A stretch of DNA of 64,000 nt from Sporosarcina koreensis (GCF_000826145.2 NZ_LN651336.1:229501-293500), one strand, 5' to 3'. Shown: positions 17,246 through 26,003, counted from the stretch's first letter. A program made the numbers and translations. The notes: generated by a model from the sequence alone, not told the origin.

Positions 17246-17291
17246 CGTTATCTCCTCGATATACAGAGTCCTTCCCACTCAGATTTTTAAC

Positions 17292-17465
17292 TTAAACTAA
17301 AAAACCTAATCTTTCTAACATCTCACCTGTGACATTCATAGTTATATTATCACTTACCGACTCTGCGATAAAAGCAATCTGCTCATCCCAACTCCCATAT
17401 TAAGAACCTTTTTTGACGACACAGTTTCGCCATTGTATTTTCAATTAAGCCGTTCTATGATGGGT
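17292..17465 (-). pseudogene. Decayed gene remnant in AT-rich gap between pbuE and qoxA
   Basis: This 340-base gap is clearly richer in AT than its neighbours. On the minus strand it encodes ESVSDNITMNVTGEMLERLG and a stop at 17292. One base-shift upstream there is a continuation, YNGETVSSKKVL, interrupted by stops. Together they read like the C-terminal 50-60 residues of a former protein with a frameshift near 17395. I do not recognise the family. The rest of the gap, to 17588, holds only the qoxA leader with a GGGAGGAG ribosome site; no clear promoter was identified. Confidence 0.35.
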
Positions 17466-17588
17466 ATCGCACAAACGTTCTTCCTCATTTAATCCATAAA
17501 TATTTAGTTAATACATTATTTTAAATATTTTAGGATTAAAATAGACAAAGACAAGCAGTTCACTATTTTACTCGGGAGGAGTACTGAT

Positions 17589-18509
17589 ATGAAAAAGAAG
17601 CGGATTGCATTTCTGCTCGTTGCCCTGACGGCTGCTTTGCTTGCCGGATGTGACAACCCACTGCTCATATTCGACCCGAAAGGTCCGCAAGCCCGGACTC
17701 TTTCCAACACAATTCTGTTTTCGATCGTTATCATGGCGGGAATTTTGCTCGTCGTCTACGTACTCTACACAGTCGTCCTGCTTAAGTATCGCGCCTCCAA
17801 GCTGGATGACTCGTACGAACCGCCTCATGAAGAAGGCAACAAGTGGCTCGAAATCATCTGGACAGCGATCCCTGTGGTCATTGTCATCATCCTGTCTGTA
17901 GTGACAGTCTCGACAACAAGCACAGTGGAACAAAAGTCGAAAGTGTATGCCGATCAGAAACCATTAGTGATCTACGCATCGTCTTCGAACTGGAAATGGC
18001 ATTTCAGCTATCCGGAGGAAGGAATCGAGACGGTCAACTATGTGAATTTCCCGGCGAATCGCCCAATCGAGTTCCGTCTCTATTCTTACGGACCGATTAC
18101 AAGCTTCTGGATTCCGCAACTCGCGGGTCAGAAATACGCAATGAGCGACATGGTGACAAAAATCCATATGTCGGCTGATGTACCCGGCTCGTTCATGGGG
18201 AAAAACTCCAACTTCAGCGGGGAAGGTTTCGCCAAGATGGAATTCGAAGCTCAGTCACTGACAGACGAAGATTACAAGGAATGGGTCGCCGATGTAAAAG
18301 CGACTGCTCCTGCACTTACAGAGAAAGAGTTCGACAGTCTGCTCGCAGCCGAACATGTCGGACGGAAAACGTATTCTACAACCCACCTGTCATTCCGTCC
18401 TGCACCTGAAGGCGAACATAGCGGACACCATCATGGATCAGCCGATAATGATGGCCAGAGCGACATGGATATGGACATGGATATGGAGGGACAGCATGAT
18501 GCTCATTAA
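17589..18509 (+). CDS. qoxA: aa3-600 quinol oxidase subunit II
   Basis: The 306-residue protein has a lipoprotein signal with lipobox LLAGC (Cys near 21) and two membrane helices (about 42-65 and 88-110). A cupredoxin-like extracellular domain follows (SSNWKWHFSYPEEGIETVNY, FWIPQLAGQKYAMSD), lacking the CuA cysteines as expected for a quinol oxidase. The C-terminus is unusual: a His/Asp/Met-rich tail (GHHHGSADN, then DMDMDMDM and GQHDAH) that could bind metal. It is the first gene of qoxABCD. The leader contains GGGAGGAG. Confidence 0.95.
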   Translation: MKKKRIAFLLVALTAALLAGCDNPLLIFDPKGPQARTLSNTILFSIVIMAGILLVVYVLYTVVLLKYRASKLDDSYEPPHEEGNKWLEIIWTAIPVVIVIILSVVTVSTTSTVEQKSKVYADQKPLVIYASSSNWKWHFSYPEEGIETVNYVNFPANRPIEFRLYSYGPITSFWIPQLAGQKYAMSDMVTKIHMSADVPGSFMGKNSNFSGEGFAKMEFEAQSLTDEDYKEWVADVKATAPALTEKEFDSLLAAEHVGRKTYSTTHLSFRPAPEGEHSGHHHGSADNDGQSDMDMDMDMEGQHDAH

Positions 18510-18569
18510 GGAAAATTGCTGCATGTACGTCCCCTACGGAATGCCAGCTGACGAAAGGAGCACAACACG

Positions 18570-20519
18570 ATGAAATGGGACGAATTTTTCGTAACCGGAG
18601 AGCCGATGATCTACGCAGCAATGGTAAGTATTGTCGTCGTTTCACTCGCGATTCCGATTGCGCTCACCTACTTTAAAAAGTGGAACTGGCTGTGGACCAA
18701 CTGGCTCACCACTGTCGACCATAAAAAAATCGGTGTCATGTATATTCTCGCCGCCCTCCTCATGCTCTTCCGCGGAGGCGTCGATGCTCTGCTCATGCGG
18801 GCCCAGACAGCAGTTCCGGACAACGGACTGCTCGACGGTCAGCATTACAACGAAATCTTCACCACACACGGGGTCATCATGATCCTCTTCATGGCGATGC
18901 CGTTCATCATCGGGCTGATGAACGTGGTCATCCCTTTGCAGATCGGTGCCCGTGACGTCGCCTTCCCGCGGCTGAACGCCGTCAGCTTCTGGCTGTTCTT
19001 CGCCGGAGCCATGCTCTTCAACATATCGTTCGTCATCGGGGGATCGCCTGATGCAGGCTGGTCTGCGTACTTCCCGCTGGCAAGCCTCGAGTTCAGTCCG
19101 ACGGTAGGAAACAACTATTACTCCATCGCCCTGCAGATTGCCGGGATCGGTACGCTATTGACAGGTATCAACTTCCTCGTGACCATCCTGAAAATGCGCG
19201 CTCCGGGAATGACGCTCATGAAGATGCCGATGTTCACTTGGTCGGTACTGATCACAAACGTGATCATCGTCTTCGCATTCCCTGTCCTGACGGTTGCACT
19301 TGCACTGATGACACTCGACCGCCAGTTCGGAACACAGTTCTTCGCCATGCAGAACGGCGGGATGGACATGCTCTGGGCCAACCTGTTCTGGGTATGGGGT
19401 CATCCTGAAGTATATATCGTCGTACTGCCGGCATTCGGGATCTACAGCGAGATCATCTCAGCGTTCGCACGTAAGAATCTGTACGGCTATAAGTCGATGG
19501 TCGTCAGTATGGTAGCGATCTCCCTGCTGTCGTTCGTCGTATGGGCCCACCACTTCTACACAATGGGTCACGGCGTCATGGTCAACAGCGTCTTCTCCAT
19601 CACGACGATGGCGATCGCCGTACCGACCGGTGTCAAGATATTCAACTGGCTGTTCACCCTCCGGAAAGGGAAAATCAGCTTTACGACGCCGATGCTCTAT
19701 TCTCTGGCGTTCATCCCGATTTTCACAATCGGCGGTGTGACGGGCGTCATGCTCGCCATGGCCAGTGCCGATTATCAATATCATAATACGATGTTCCTGG
19801 TCGCCCACTTCCACTATGTGCTGATCCCGGGTACCGTGTTCGCGGTCATCGCAGGATTCCACTACTGGTTTCCGAAAGTGTTCGGCTTCCGTCTCAACGA
19901 AAAACTGGGGAAATCGGCGTTCTGGTTCATCATCATCAGTTTCAATGTCACGTTCTTCCCGCTCTTCCTGCTGGGTCTGAACGGTATGACTCGCCGGATG
20001 TACACCTATTCGGAGAGCACAGGGTACGGTGCGCTTAACATGCTGTCTATGGTGGGAGCTGTCGGTCTGACGATCGGATTCATCCTCCTGGTGTACAACA
20101 TTTACTGGAGCACCCGTTACATGCCGCGCGACACGGACGGAGATCCTTGGGACGCACGCTCGCTTGAATGGAGTACGCACAGTCCTGTACCGGAGTACAA
20201 CTTTGCGGTCATCCCGAAAGTCAACCGTCTGGATGCTTACTGGTTTGCGAAAAAAGAAGGCAAACCACTGGCGGATACGGCTTACGAACCGATCCATATG
20301 CCGAATAACAGCGGGATGCCGGTTATCATGGGGGCCATCTTCTTCTTCTGGGGCTTCTTCATGGTTTTCAGCTGGTGGATTCCTGCCATCATCACCGGAT
20401 TGGTCATCATCGCACTGATGGCACACCGATCATTCGAAAAAGATCACGGACACTACATTTCTGTTGAAGAAATTGAACGGACAGAAAATGCATATCGAGG
20501 TGAACGACATGAAAATTGA
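18570..20519 (+). CDS. qoxB: aa3-600 quinol oxidase subunit I
   Basis: The 649-residue catalytic subunit is a heme-copper oxidase of the quinol type. It has the heme ligand region NEIFTTHGVIMILFMAMPF, the CuB/Tyr-His region WGHPEVYIVVLPAFGIYSE, the two adjacent CuB histidines in WAHHFYTMG, and the heme ligands in FLVAHFHYVLIPG. Length matches QoxB/CyoB (about 650). It reduces oxygen to water and pumps protons using menaquinol. It lies 60 bases after qoxA and overlaps qoxC by 11 bases. Confidence 0.97.
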   Translation: MKWDEFFVTGEPMIYAAMVSIVVVSLAIPIALTYFKKWNWLWTNWLTTVDHKKIGVMYILAALLMLFRGGVDALLMRAQTAVPDNGLLDGQHYNEIFTTHGVIMILFMAMPFIIGLMNVVIPLQIGARDVAFPRLNAVSFWLFFAGAMLFNISFVIGGSPDAGWSAYFPLASLEFSPTVGNNYYSIALQIAGIGTLLTGINFLVTILKMRAPGMTLMKMPMFTWSVLITNVIIVFAFPVLTVALALMTLDRQFGTQFFAMQNGGMDMLWANLFWVWGHPEVYIVVLPAFGIYSEIISAFARKNLYGYKSMVVSMVAISLLSFVVWAHHFYTMGHGVMVNSVFSITTMAIAVPTGVKIFNWLFTLRKGKISFTTPMLYSLAFIPIFTIGGVTGVMLAMASADYQYHNTMFLVAHFHYVLIPGTVFAVIAGFHYWFPKVFGFRLNEKLGKSAFWFIIISFNVTFFPLFLLGLNGMTRRMYTYSESTGYGALNMLSMVGAVGLTIGFILLVYNIYWSTRYMPRDTDGDPWDARSLEWSTHSPVPEYNFAVIPKVNRLDAYWFAKKEGKPLADTAYEPIHMPNNSGMPVIMGAIFFFWGFFMVFSWWIPAIITGLVIIALMAHRSFEKDHGHYISVEEIERTENAYRGERHEN

Positions 20520-21108
20520 CCACACAGTGCCGATGGAATACAGTACCGATGAGAACAAGATGAAGATCCTCGGATTCTGGATCTTCCTCGGGGCGGAAAT
20601 CGCCCTGTTCTCCACCTTGTTCGCCGTATATTTCACGCTGCAGAGCAATACGAATGTCGGCCCTTCCGCAACCGATCTGTTCCATCTCAGCCCGGTCATG
20701 ATCGAAACGGTCCTCCTGCTGTCCAGCAGTTTCACGATCGGACTTGCCATTCATGCCATGCGGCTCGGCCTGAAAAAGCCGATGCTGACATTTTTCGGGA
20801 TCACCCTTCTGCTGGGTGCCTGCTTCCTCGGCGTGGAAGTGTACGAATTCGTCACCTATGTCAGTGAAGGGGCGACGATTCAGACGAGCGGCTTCCTGTC
20901 CGCCCTGTTCACCCTTCTCGGCACACACGGACTGCACGTCACGTTCGGTCTGCTCTGGGGCGGCGCGATCATTGTACAGATCGCCAAACGCGGCTTCACA
21001 CCGGAAACAGCGAACAAATCCTTCATCTTCTCGCTGTACTGGCACTTCCTGGACGTGGTCTGGATTTTCATCTTCAGCTTCGTCTACCTGAAAGGACTGA
21101 TGGGATGA
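20509..21108 (+). CDS. qoxC: aa3-600 quinol oxidase subunit III
   Basis: The 199-residue protein has five membrane segments and the subunit III signature GFWIFLGAEIALFSTLFAVY near the N-terminus, with GTHGLHVTFGLLWGG and SLYWHFLDVVWIFIF near the C-terminus. The ATG at 20509 follows GAGGTGA by 6 bases; a longer frame to 20464 lies within qoxB and has no ribosome site. It overlaps qoxB by 11 bases and qoxD by 4, so translation is coupled. Confidence 0.96.
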   Translation: MKIDHTVPMEYSTDENKMKILGFWIFLGAEIALFSTLFAVYFTLQSNTNVGPSATDLFHLSPVMIETVLLLSSSFTIGLAIHAMRLGLKKPMLTFFGITLLLGACFLGVEVYEFVTYVSEGATIQTSGFLSALFTLLGTHGLHVTFGLLWGGAIIVQIAKRGFTPETANKSFIFSLYWHFLDVVWIFIFSFVYLKGLMG

Positions 21109-21398
21109 TGAAACAGTTATTTCCCGCCCAGCATGTCATGGGCTTCCTGTTTTCGCTTCTACTGTCCCTCATCGCGCTCGTCGCTGTTCTGTTCGACCTG
21201 TCCTTTGCGGCCGGCATGACGATCCTCGTCGTGACGGCTCTTGTTCAGGCCGGACTCCAGCTGTTCCTGTTCATGCACGTGAAAGAGAATGCAGAAAGCA
21301 AAACGCTGTATATGAATATCATCTATGCGCTGTTCGTCGGACTGGTCACCATCTTCGGCACCCTGTTCGCGATGCAGTGGGGATATATGGTGAAATGA
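21105..21398 (+). CDS. qoxD: aa3-600 quinol oxidase subunit IV
   Basis: The 97-residue protein has three hydrophobic helices (about 10-30, 38-60, 72-92) and the conserved segment ALVQAGLQLFLFMHVKE of CyoD/QoxD proteins. It overlaps qoxC by 4 bases and ends the operon with a terminator. The last 55 codons exist again, damaged, at 22912-23079. Confidence 0.95.
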   Translation: MMKQLFPAQHVMGFLFSLLLSLIALVAVLFDLSFAAGMTILVVTALVQAGLQLFLFMHVKENAESKTLYMNIIYALFVGLVTIFGTLFAMQWGYMVK

Positions 21399-21430
21399 TC
21401 CTCCTGTTCGGCAGGCGGCATATGTACTCA

Positions 21431-21472
21431 CAAGCGCCTATTTCCTTCAATTGGAAATAGGCGCTTGTTTTC
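21431..21472 (+). terminator. Terminator of qoxABCD
   Basis: CAAGCGCCTATTTCC and GGAAATAGGCGCTTG pair around a 7-base loop, followed by TTTTCTT. A related stem follows the qoxD fragment at 23118. Confidence 0.9.
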
Positions 21473-21481
21473 TTCTACTAT

Positions 21482-21547
21482 CTTGGAGTAACTGTCCCGG
21501 TAGTTATTCTGCACATCGGCGATCGGACGGTTCACCGGCAGCTCCCC
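21482..21547 (-). pseudogene. Catalase gene fragment (about 22 codons)
   Basis: The minus strand encodes ELPVNRPIADVQNNYRDSYS, nearly identical to the same stretch of the catalase at 29652-31706, which has NNF instead of NNY. DNA identity with 30510-30572 is about nine in ten bases by eye. No flanking catalase sequence is left. The rest of the gap to 21816 holds no gene that I can support; just before the next gene there is an AATAAGGAG ribosome site. The fragment is a relic of a duplication or of a lost second catalase. Confidence 0.7.
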
Positions 21548-21816
21548 TCAGAATCACTGGCAGCTTGTGTACAATAAGGAATTTCGGTAGACTGTAATCT
21601 ATTACGTTGGCTGGTGGCAGTCCATTCAGCCCATGGAGGTGTATATCGTTGGAGAATCCGTTGCGATTGTCTGATACCGCACGCACTCATGCAAAGCCCG
21701 GAAACGGAAAGGCGATACTTTGCATGGGGCTGACCGATCTGCTTTATCGCTAATCTGCTTTTTAAAAGCCCGGCTTTGCTCCCTTATTCCATTACGCTAA
21801 TAAGGAGCGAGCGAAC

Positions 21817-22083
21817 GTGAACTATGTAAACGCAAAAAAAGTACTGCCGGAGGAACTGCTAGCAGCCATTCAGCAACATATCCAAGGAGAAACGCTGTAC
21901 ATTCCGAAACAACGCGGGGAACGGTTGCGCTGGGGAACCGCCTCCGGCAGCCGGCACACGCTGGATGAACGGAACCGCGAAATTCGGAGACAATTCACGG
22001 AAGGTGAACGGATCGGCGACTTGGCGGCCGCCTATCACCTGTCTGCTGACACCATCAAGAAGATCGTCTATACGAGTAAGTAA
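21817..22083 (+). CDS. CD3324 family protein (Mor/helix-turn-helix-like)
   Basis: The 88-residue protein resembles the CD3324 family. MNYVNAKKVLPEELLAAIQQ opens it, GETLYIPK and RRWG-like RLRWGTASGSR follow, then RNREIRRQFTEGERIGDLAA and a C-terminal helix-turn-helix (YHLSADTIKKIVY). It is probably a DNA-binding protein in the cytoplasm. GTG start with AAGGAG about 9 bases ahead. It lies inside the small island bounded by the duplicated qoxD tail. Target unknown. Confidence 0.75.
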   Translation: MNYVNAKKVLPEELLAAIQQHIQGETLYIPKQRGERLRWGTASGSRHTLDERNREIRRQFTEGERIGDLAAAYHLSADTIKKIVYTSK

Positions 22084-22089
22084 ACGATG

Positions 22090-22134
22090 AAAACCCCTGC
22101 GCAGCCGTCAGACGGTCTTGCGCCAGGGGTTTTG
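22090..22134. terminator. Terminator after the CD3324-family gene
   Basis: AAAACCCCTGCGCA and TGCGCCAGGGGTTTT arms around a 15-base loop, with one mismatch; A-run before and T-run after. Confidence 0.85.
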
Positions 22135-22226
22135 TGCACTAAACAGTTCCTACTTGTTTTCCCGCTAGCCTCCCTGCCGCGGCTCGGGTACACTTACATC
22201 AGAAATAACATAGAGGAGCAGTTCCA

Positions 22227-22877
22227 ATGACAGAGAAATTCATCCGAAACGAACAATATAATTACATCAGCAAACAGGTGGCCGCTATGCGCCAAAGCAC
22301 GAAACCACACTTGACGCCCGCTGTCAGGAATTCAATCATCGCATTGTCCGCGGACCGGATCTTATCCTGCATCCCCGGACTGACGGCGGAACAAGAGAGA
22401 TTGCTGGACTTCACCCCATACAAGACGATTGAAGAATACGACCATGGCCTATCCCGCCTGGCTGCGTATCGTCTTCCATTCCCCGAAGTCACCGATCCGC
22501 AGTTGAAGAAATTATTTCCGAAACGCAAAAAGTTGAAACTGCCGGACCTGACGGAATTTGATTTGGAACAGACGACCTACCTGGGCTGGAACGACAGCCG
22601 GTCGAACCGAAAGTATTTGCTGTATATCCTCGATGGCAGGCTTGAGGGTCTCGAGTGCAGCTATTCCCCGAATATCCTGCATAACACGTGTTCCATCTGC
22701 CATCAGCAAGGGCCTGTCACGCTGGTTACGACCGTGACGAAAGAGCGCAAGGCGAACAATCCCGACTATTACCGGACGATCGGCAACTTCATCTGTACCG
22801 ACAGCATTGCATGCAACCGGGCGATCACAAGTACGGATTACTTGGAAAGACTGTTCAAAGAGGCTCTCCATCGTTAA
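22227..22877 (+). CDS. FusB/FusC-type elongation factor G-binding protein
   Basis: The 216-residue protein matches the FusB family: an N-terminal helical domain (FIRNEQYNYISKQVAAMRQS) and a C-terminal treble-clef zinc finger with CSICHQQGPVTLVT near 156-169 and GNFICTDSIACNRAI near 187-201, giving the four zinc cysteines. FusB-type proteins bind EF-G and help it leave the stalled ribosome, which gives resistance to fusidic acid. Chromosomal relatives are common in Bacillales and need not confer resistance. It lies between terminators within the qoxD-bounded island. Confidence 0.88.
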   Translation: MTEKFIRNEQYNYISKQVAAMRQSTKPHLTPAVRNSIIALSADRILSCIPGLTAEQERLLDFTPYKTIEEYDHGLSRLAAYRLPFPEVTDPQLKKLFPKRKKLKLPDLTEFDLEQTTYLGWNDSRSNRKYLLYILDGRLEGLECSYSPNILHNTCSICHQQGPVTLVTTVTKERKANNPDYYRTIGNFICTDSIACNRAITSTDYLERLFKEALHR

Positions 22878-22911
22878 TAAAAGGGTGCGCTGTGCGCAGT
22901 ACAGTTATGCC

Positions 22912-23079
22912 CCTTGTGGTGACGGCTCTCGTCCAGGCAGGTCTATAACTGTTCCTGTTCATGCACGTGAAAGAGAATGCAGAAAGCAAAACGCTGTATA
23001 TGAATATCCTCTATGCGCTGTTCGTCGGCCTGGTCACCATCTTCGGCACCTTGTTCGCGATGCAGTGGGGCTATATGTA
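22912..23079 (+). pseudogene. Partial duplicate of qoxD (3' half)
   Basis: This stretch is over 90% identical by eye to qoxD 21224-21390, from GTGACGGCTC to GGGGCTATATG. It lacks the first 40 codons. A CAG-to-TAA-like change after QAGL gives an early stop, and the last codons are altered. It is followed by a related terminator at 23118. The two copies are direct repeats flanking the catalase fragment, the CD3324-family gene and the FusB-like gene. Confidence 0.9.
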
Positions 23080-23117
23080 AGGTAATTCCTCTGACCCGTG
23101 CCCGGTTTACACACTCA

Positions 23118-23160
23118 CAAGCGGCCATTTCCACCTAACGGAGATGGCCGCTTGTTTTCT
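23118..23160 (+). terminator. Terminator after the qoxD fragment
   Basis: CAAGCGGCCAT and ATGGCCGCTTG with TTTTCT after; same plan as the genuine qox terminator but with drifted stem bases. Confidence 0.8.
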
Positions 23161-23207
23161 GTTCAAAAACAGTATCAGCTGCTATCCGGCCGCAGAAACG
23201 GATAACA

Positions 23208-23237
23208 AAAATTGTTTTTTTTAATCATCGATATAAT
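23208..23237 (+). promoter_or_regulatory. Promoter-like sequence upstream of the amidohydrolase operon
   Basis: A perfect -10 hexamer TATAAT lies at 23232-23237 in an AT-rich stretch. An AAATTG -35-like hexamer lies about 17 bases upstream. The distance to the truncated GntR start is 31 bases, which fits transcription of the whole amidohydrolase/transporter operon. Confidence 0.5.
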
Positions 23238-23267
23238 AGAGGACAAAAAAGAAATTGAGGTGATCGC

Positions 23268-23390
23268 TTGAAAGACTATTTATCCTTGACGGATCACGTC
23301 TACAATTACATCGTCGAACAGATCAACAGCGGTTCCCTGACCGCTGGACAGAAAATCAATGAAAGCGCCAACATCCTTTGCACGAGCTGA
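23268..23390 (+). pseudogene. Truncated GntR-family regulator gene
   Basis: A TTG start after GAGGTGAT opens a 40-codon frame encoding LTDHVYNYIVEQINSGSLTA and GQKINESANI before a stop at 23388-23390. This is the first helix and turn of a GntR (FadR/FCD) winged-helix domain; the recognition helix and the whole ligand domain are missing. The next gene begins 25 bases later with its own AGGAGG. The regulator was evidently lost by deletion, so the operon may now be unregulated. A tiny functional peptide cannot be excluded. Confidence 0.7.
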
Positions 23391-23414
23391 ACTAACTGCA
23401 GGAGGTCCTTTTTC

Positions 23415-24533
23415 ATGAACGAACACAACTTGGAGCTGGCTGTCCAGCTTCGGCACGAGCTCCATGCCCATCCGGAACTGTCCAACGAAGAGACATGGAC
23501 GAAACAGCATCTTATGTCCTTTTTGAAAACGCATACAACCAATCTGGAATTGATCGACCGCGGCAATTGGTTCTATGCGGCATACCGTTCCGGTGACGGT
23601 AAGCCGAACATCGCATTCCGGGCGGATTTCGACGCTCTTCCAATGGATGAAGTCATCGACCTGCCTTGGGCATCCGAATATCCGGGTAAAGCCCATAAAT
23701 GCGGCCATGACGGGCATTCCTCCACCCTGGCAGCGTTTGCACTTGAAATCGACCAGAACGGTGCGGACCAGAACGTTTTCTTCCTGTTCCAGCCCGCTGA
23801 AGAGACCGGTGACGGCGCCATTCAATGTGTGGATCTTATTGAAGATGAGCAGATAGATGAAATCTATGCTTATCACAATATGAGCGGCCTCCCATTCAAG
23901 ACGGTTGTAGTAAAAGACGGGACGATGATGTGCGCATCCAAAGGGATGACCATCCAACTCGCTGGGTCCCCGGCGCATGCAAGCCAGCCGGAGAACGGGC
24001 AGAACCCGGCACTGGCAATCGCCAATATTATCCGGTCCATAGAAGACTTTACGTCACCTGAACAGAACGAAGGACTTGTACTCTGCACAGTTGTACAGAT
24101 CGATGCCGGCGAGAAGGCGTTCGGCATGTCCGCTTCCAAGGGGACGCTCCGAATGACGATCCGTGCGCTGTATGAAAAGGAACTCGACCGTCTGCAGAGC
24201 AACCTGGAAGATTGTGCAAACCACCAGGCGGAAGAGCATGGACTTGCGGTGTCATTCGAATACCAGGACGAATTCCCGGAAACGGCGAATGCCAAAGAGT
24301 GCTCGGACAAATTCCGGGAAAGCGCCAAGGCCGGGGGGCTGGAAATCCTTGAGCTGCCGGAAGCCTACAGAGGTTCCGAAGACTTCGGCCATCTGTCCAA
24401 ACGAACGAAAGGCGCCTATTGCTTCGTCGGCAATGGGGAGGAGTATCCGAATGTCCATACGAGCGAATATGACTTCCGTGACAAATTGATCGAGACCGGT
24501 GTCCAGCTGTTCAAAGGGGTACTTGCACAATAA
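23415..24533 (+). CDS. M20 family metallo-amidohydrolase (AbgB/HipO-like)
   Basis: The 372-residue protein begins with the amidohydrolase signature RHELHAHPELSNEE. Metal ligands are seen in RADFDALPM, CGHDGHSS and FQPAEETGDGA, with a dimerisation domain around SPAHASQPENG and a C-terminal SEDFGHLS. Members hydrolyse N-acyl amino acids, p-aminobenzoyl-glutamate or similar amides in the cytoplasm. AGGAGG precedes the ATG. It heads an operon with a YfcC-like transporter and a second amidohydrolase, suggesting uptake and deacylation of an acylated amino acid or peptide. Substrate unknown. Confidence 0.9.
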   Translation: MNEHNLELAVQLRHELHAHPELSNEETWTKQHLMSFLKTHTTNLELIDRGNWFYAAYRSGDGKPNIAFRADFDALPMDEVIDLPWASEYPGKAHKCGHDGHSSTLAAFALEIDQNGADQNVFFLFQPAEETGDGAIQCVDLIEDEQIDEIYAYHNMSGLPFKTVVVKDGTMMCASKGMTIQLAGSPAHASQPENGQNPALAIANIIRSIEDFTSPEQNEGLVLCTVVQIDAGEKAFGMSASKGTLRMTIRALYEKELDRLQSNLEDCANHQAEEHGLAVSFEYQDEFPETANAKECSDKFRESAKAGGLEILELPEAYRGSEDFGHLSKRTKGAYCFVGNGEEYPNVHTSEYDFRDKLIETGVQLFKGVLAQ

Positions 24534-24566
24534 CCGATCTATCAAAAAGGGTTTTGGGGAAAAGAG

Positions 24567-25981
24567 ATGTCACAGCCAAAGAAAGAGCGGAAAGGGTTCA
24601 ACTTCCCGCACGTCTATATTATGTTCCTGCTTGTCATGCTGCTTGTCGTCGTCCTGTCTTGGGTTGTGCCGAGCGGGCAATATGAGCGGACGACGGATCC
24701 GGAGACCGGTGTCCAGACACTGAACACGGATGTCTTCCATTATGTGGATCAGCAGAAGCCGATCGGTTTCCTCGACTTTTTCACCGCACTCCACAATGGG
24801 GTGGTACAGTCTGCGGATATCATCGTCATGCTGCTGTTCGCAAGCGGCGCGCTGTATCTTCTGGAGAAATCAGGAGCAATCGCGGCCGGCATCCACAAGC
24901 TGCTGAGAGTCGCACAGGGCAAAGAAAAACTGATCATCGTCGCTTTGCTTACTGTATTCGCGGTCATGGGGACGATCGGCTTCGGGGAAGGCGGCATCCC
25001 GTTCATCCCGCTCGCCATGGCAGTCGTCATGGGAATGGGCTATGACCGGATCACCGCGTTTGCAACCTCCACAGTCGGTCTTGCCTTCGGCTTCACGGCA
25101 GGTGCGGTCAACTTCTATACAACAGGGGTCAGCCAGTCGATTGTCGGACTGCCGATCTACTCAGGTCTGCTGTTCCGTATTATCGCCCTTGTCATCTTCT
25201 TCGCCATCTCAGTCATCTACATACTGCGGTATGCCAACAAGACGAAAATCCATCCTGACAAAAGCATCGTCGCGGATGAGTATGCGGTACAACTGGAGGA
25301 GGCAAAATCGGCTGAATTCGAAGAAGAGCCGTTCACCCTCCCCCGCAAGATTGCGCTCCTCGGCCTCATCGGTGTCCTTGTCGGCAGTGCATACGGGGCT
25401 ATCAAACTCGGCTGGGCGATGCCTGAACTATCTGCAGTCTATGCCATCTATGCGCTGTTCCTCGTCATCATCCTGAGGATGAAGCCGAGTGAAGCAGCAG
25501 CCGACTTCGGTATCGGGGCTTCACGACTGCTGCCGACCGCACTTGCCATCGGGTTCGCCCGATCGGTCATGATCTTCATGACCCAGGCTGAAATCATCGA
25601 TACAGCAGTCCATGCACTCGCAGGCCTGCTGAGCAATACAGGCTCGATCATCACGTTGCTCGCCCTGTTCCTGGTCGTCATCTTCTTCAATTTCTTCGTC
25701 GTCTCAGGAAGCGGGAAAGCGGTCATTCTCATGCCGATCATGGGGCCACTGGGGAAAATACTGGGCATAAACCAGCAAGTCATGGTTCTTGTCTACCAAT
25801 TCGGGGACGGGTTCACGAACTACTTGTGGCCCACATCGGGGGCCTGATGGCTGCGCTCGGCATGTCGAATGTGAACTACGCTGACTGGGTCAAGTTCTCG
25901 TGGAAATTGTTCCTCATCCTGCACTTTGCGGCGTTCCTCCTGATTGTGATCGCGCAGTACATCGGACTCGGACCAAGCTAA
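24567..25981 (+). pseudogene. YfcC-family transporter gene with a C-terminal frameshift
   Basis: Residues 1-426 form a YfcC/DcuC-like carrier: N-terminal helix HVYIMFLLVMLLVVVLSWVV, PSGQYERT, GTIGFGEGGIPFIPLAMAVV and about ten more membrane segments. The frame stops at 25847 after NYLWPTSGA. One frame over, the sequence continues LMAALGMSNVNYADWVKFSW and a last membrane helix to a stop at 25981, as in intact relatives (PTSG.LMAALG). One base is missing in the GGGGGCC run near 25840. It is either a recent mutation or a sequencing error. Its role would be import or exchange of amino acids or peptides for the flanking amidohydrolases. Confidence 0.85.
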
Positions 25982-26003
25982 CAGAACAAAAGGAGAGATC
26001 GAT

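Noticed and set aside
21817..22877. Mobile element carrying the CD3324-family and FusB-like genes
   Set aside because: No transposase, integrase or terminal inverted repeats were found; only the duplicated qoxD tail marks the edges.
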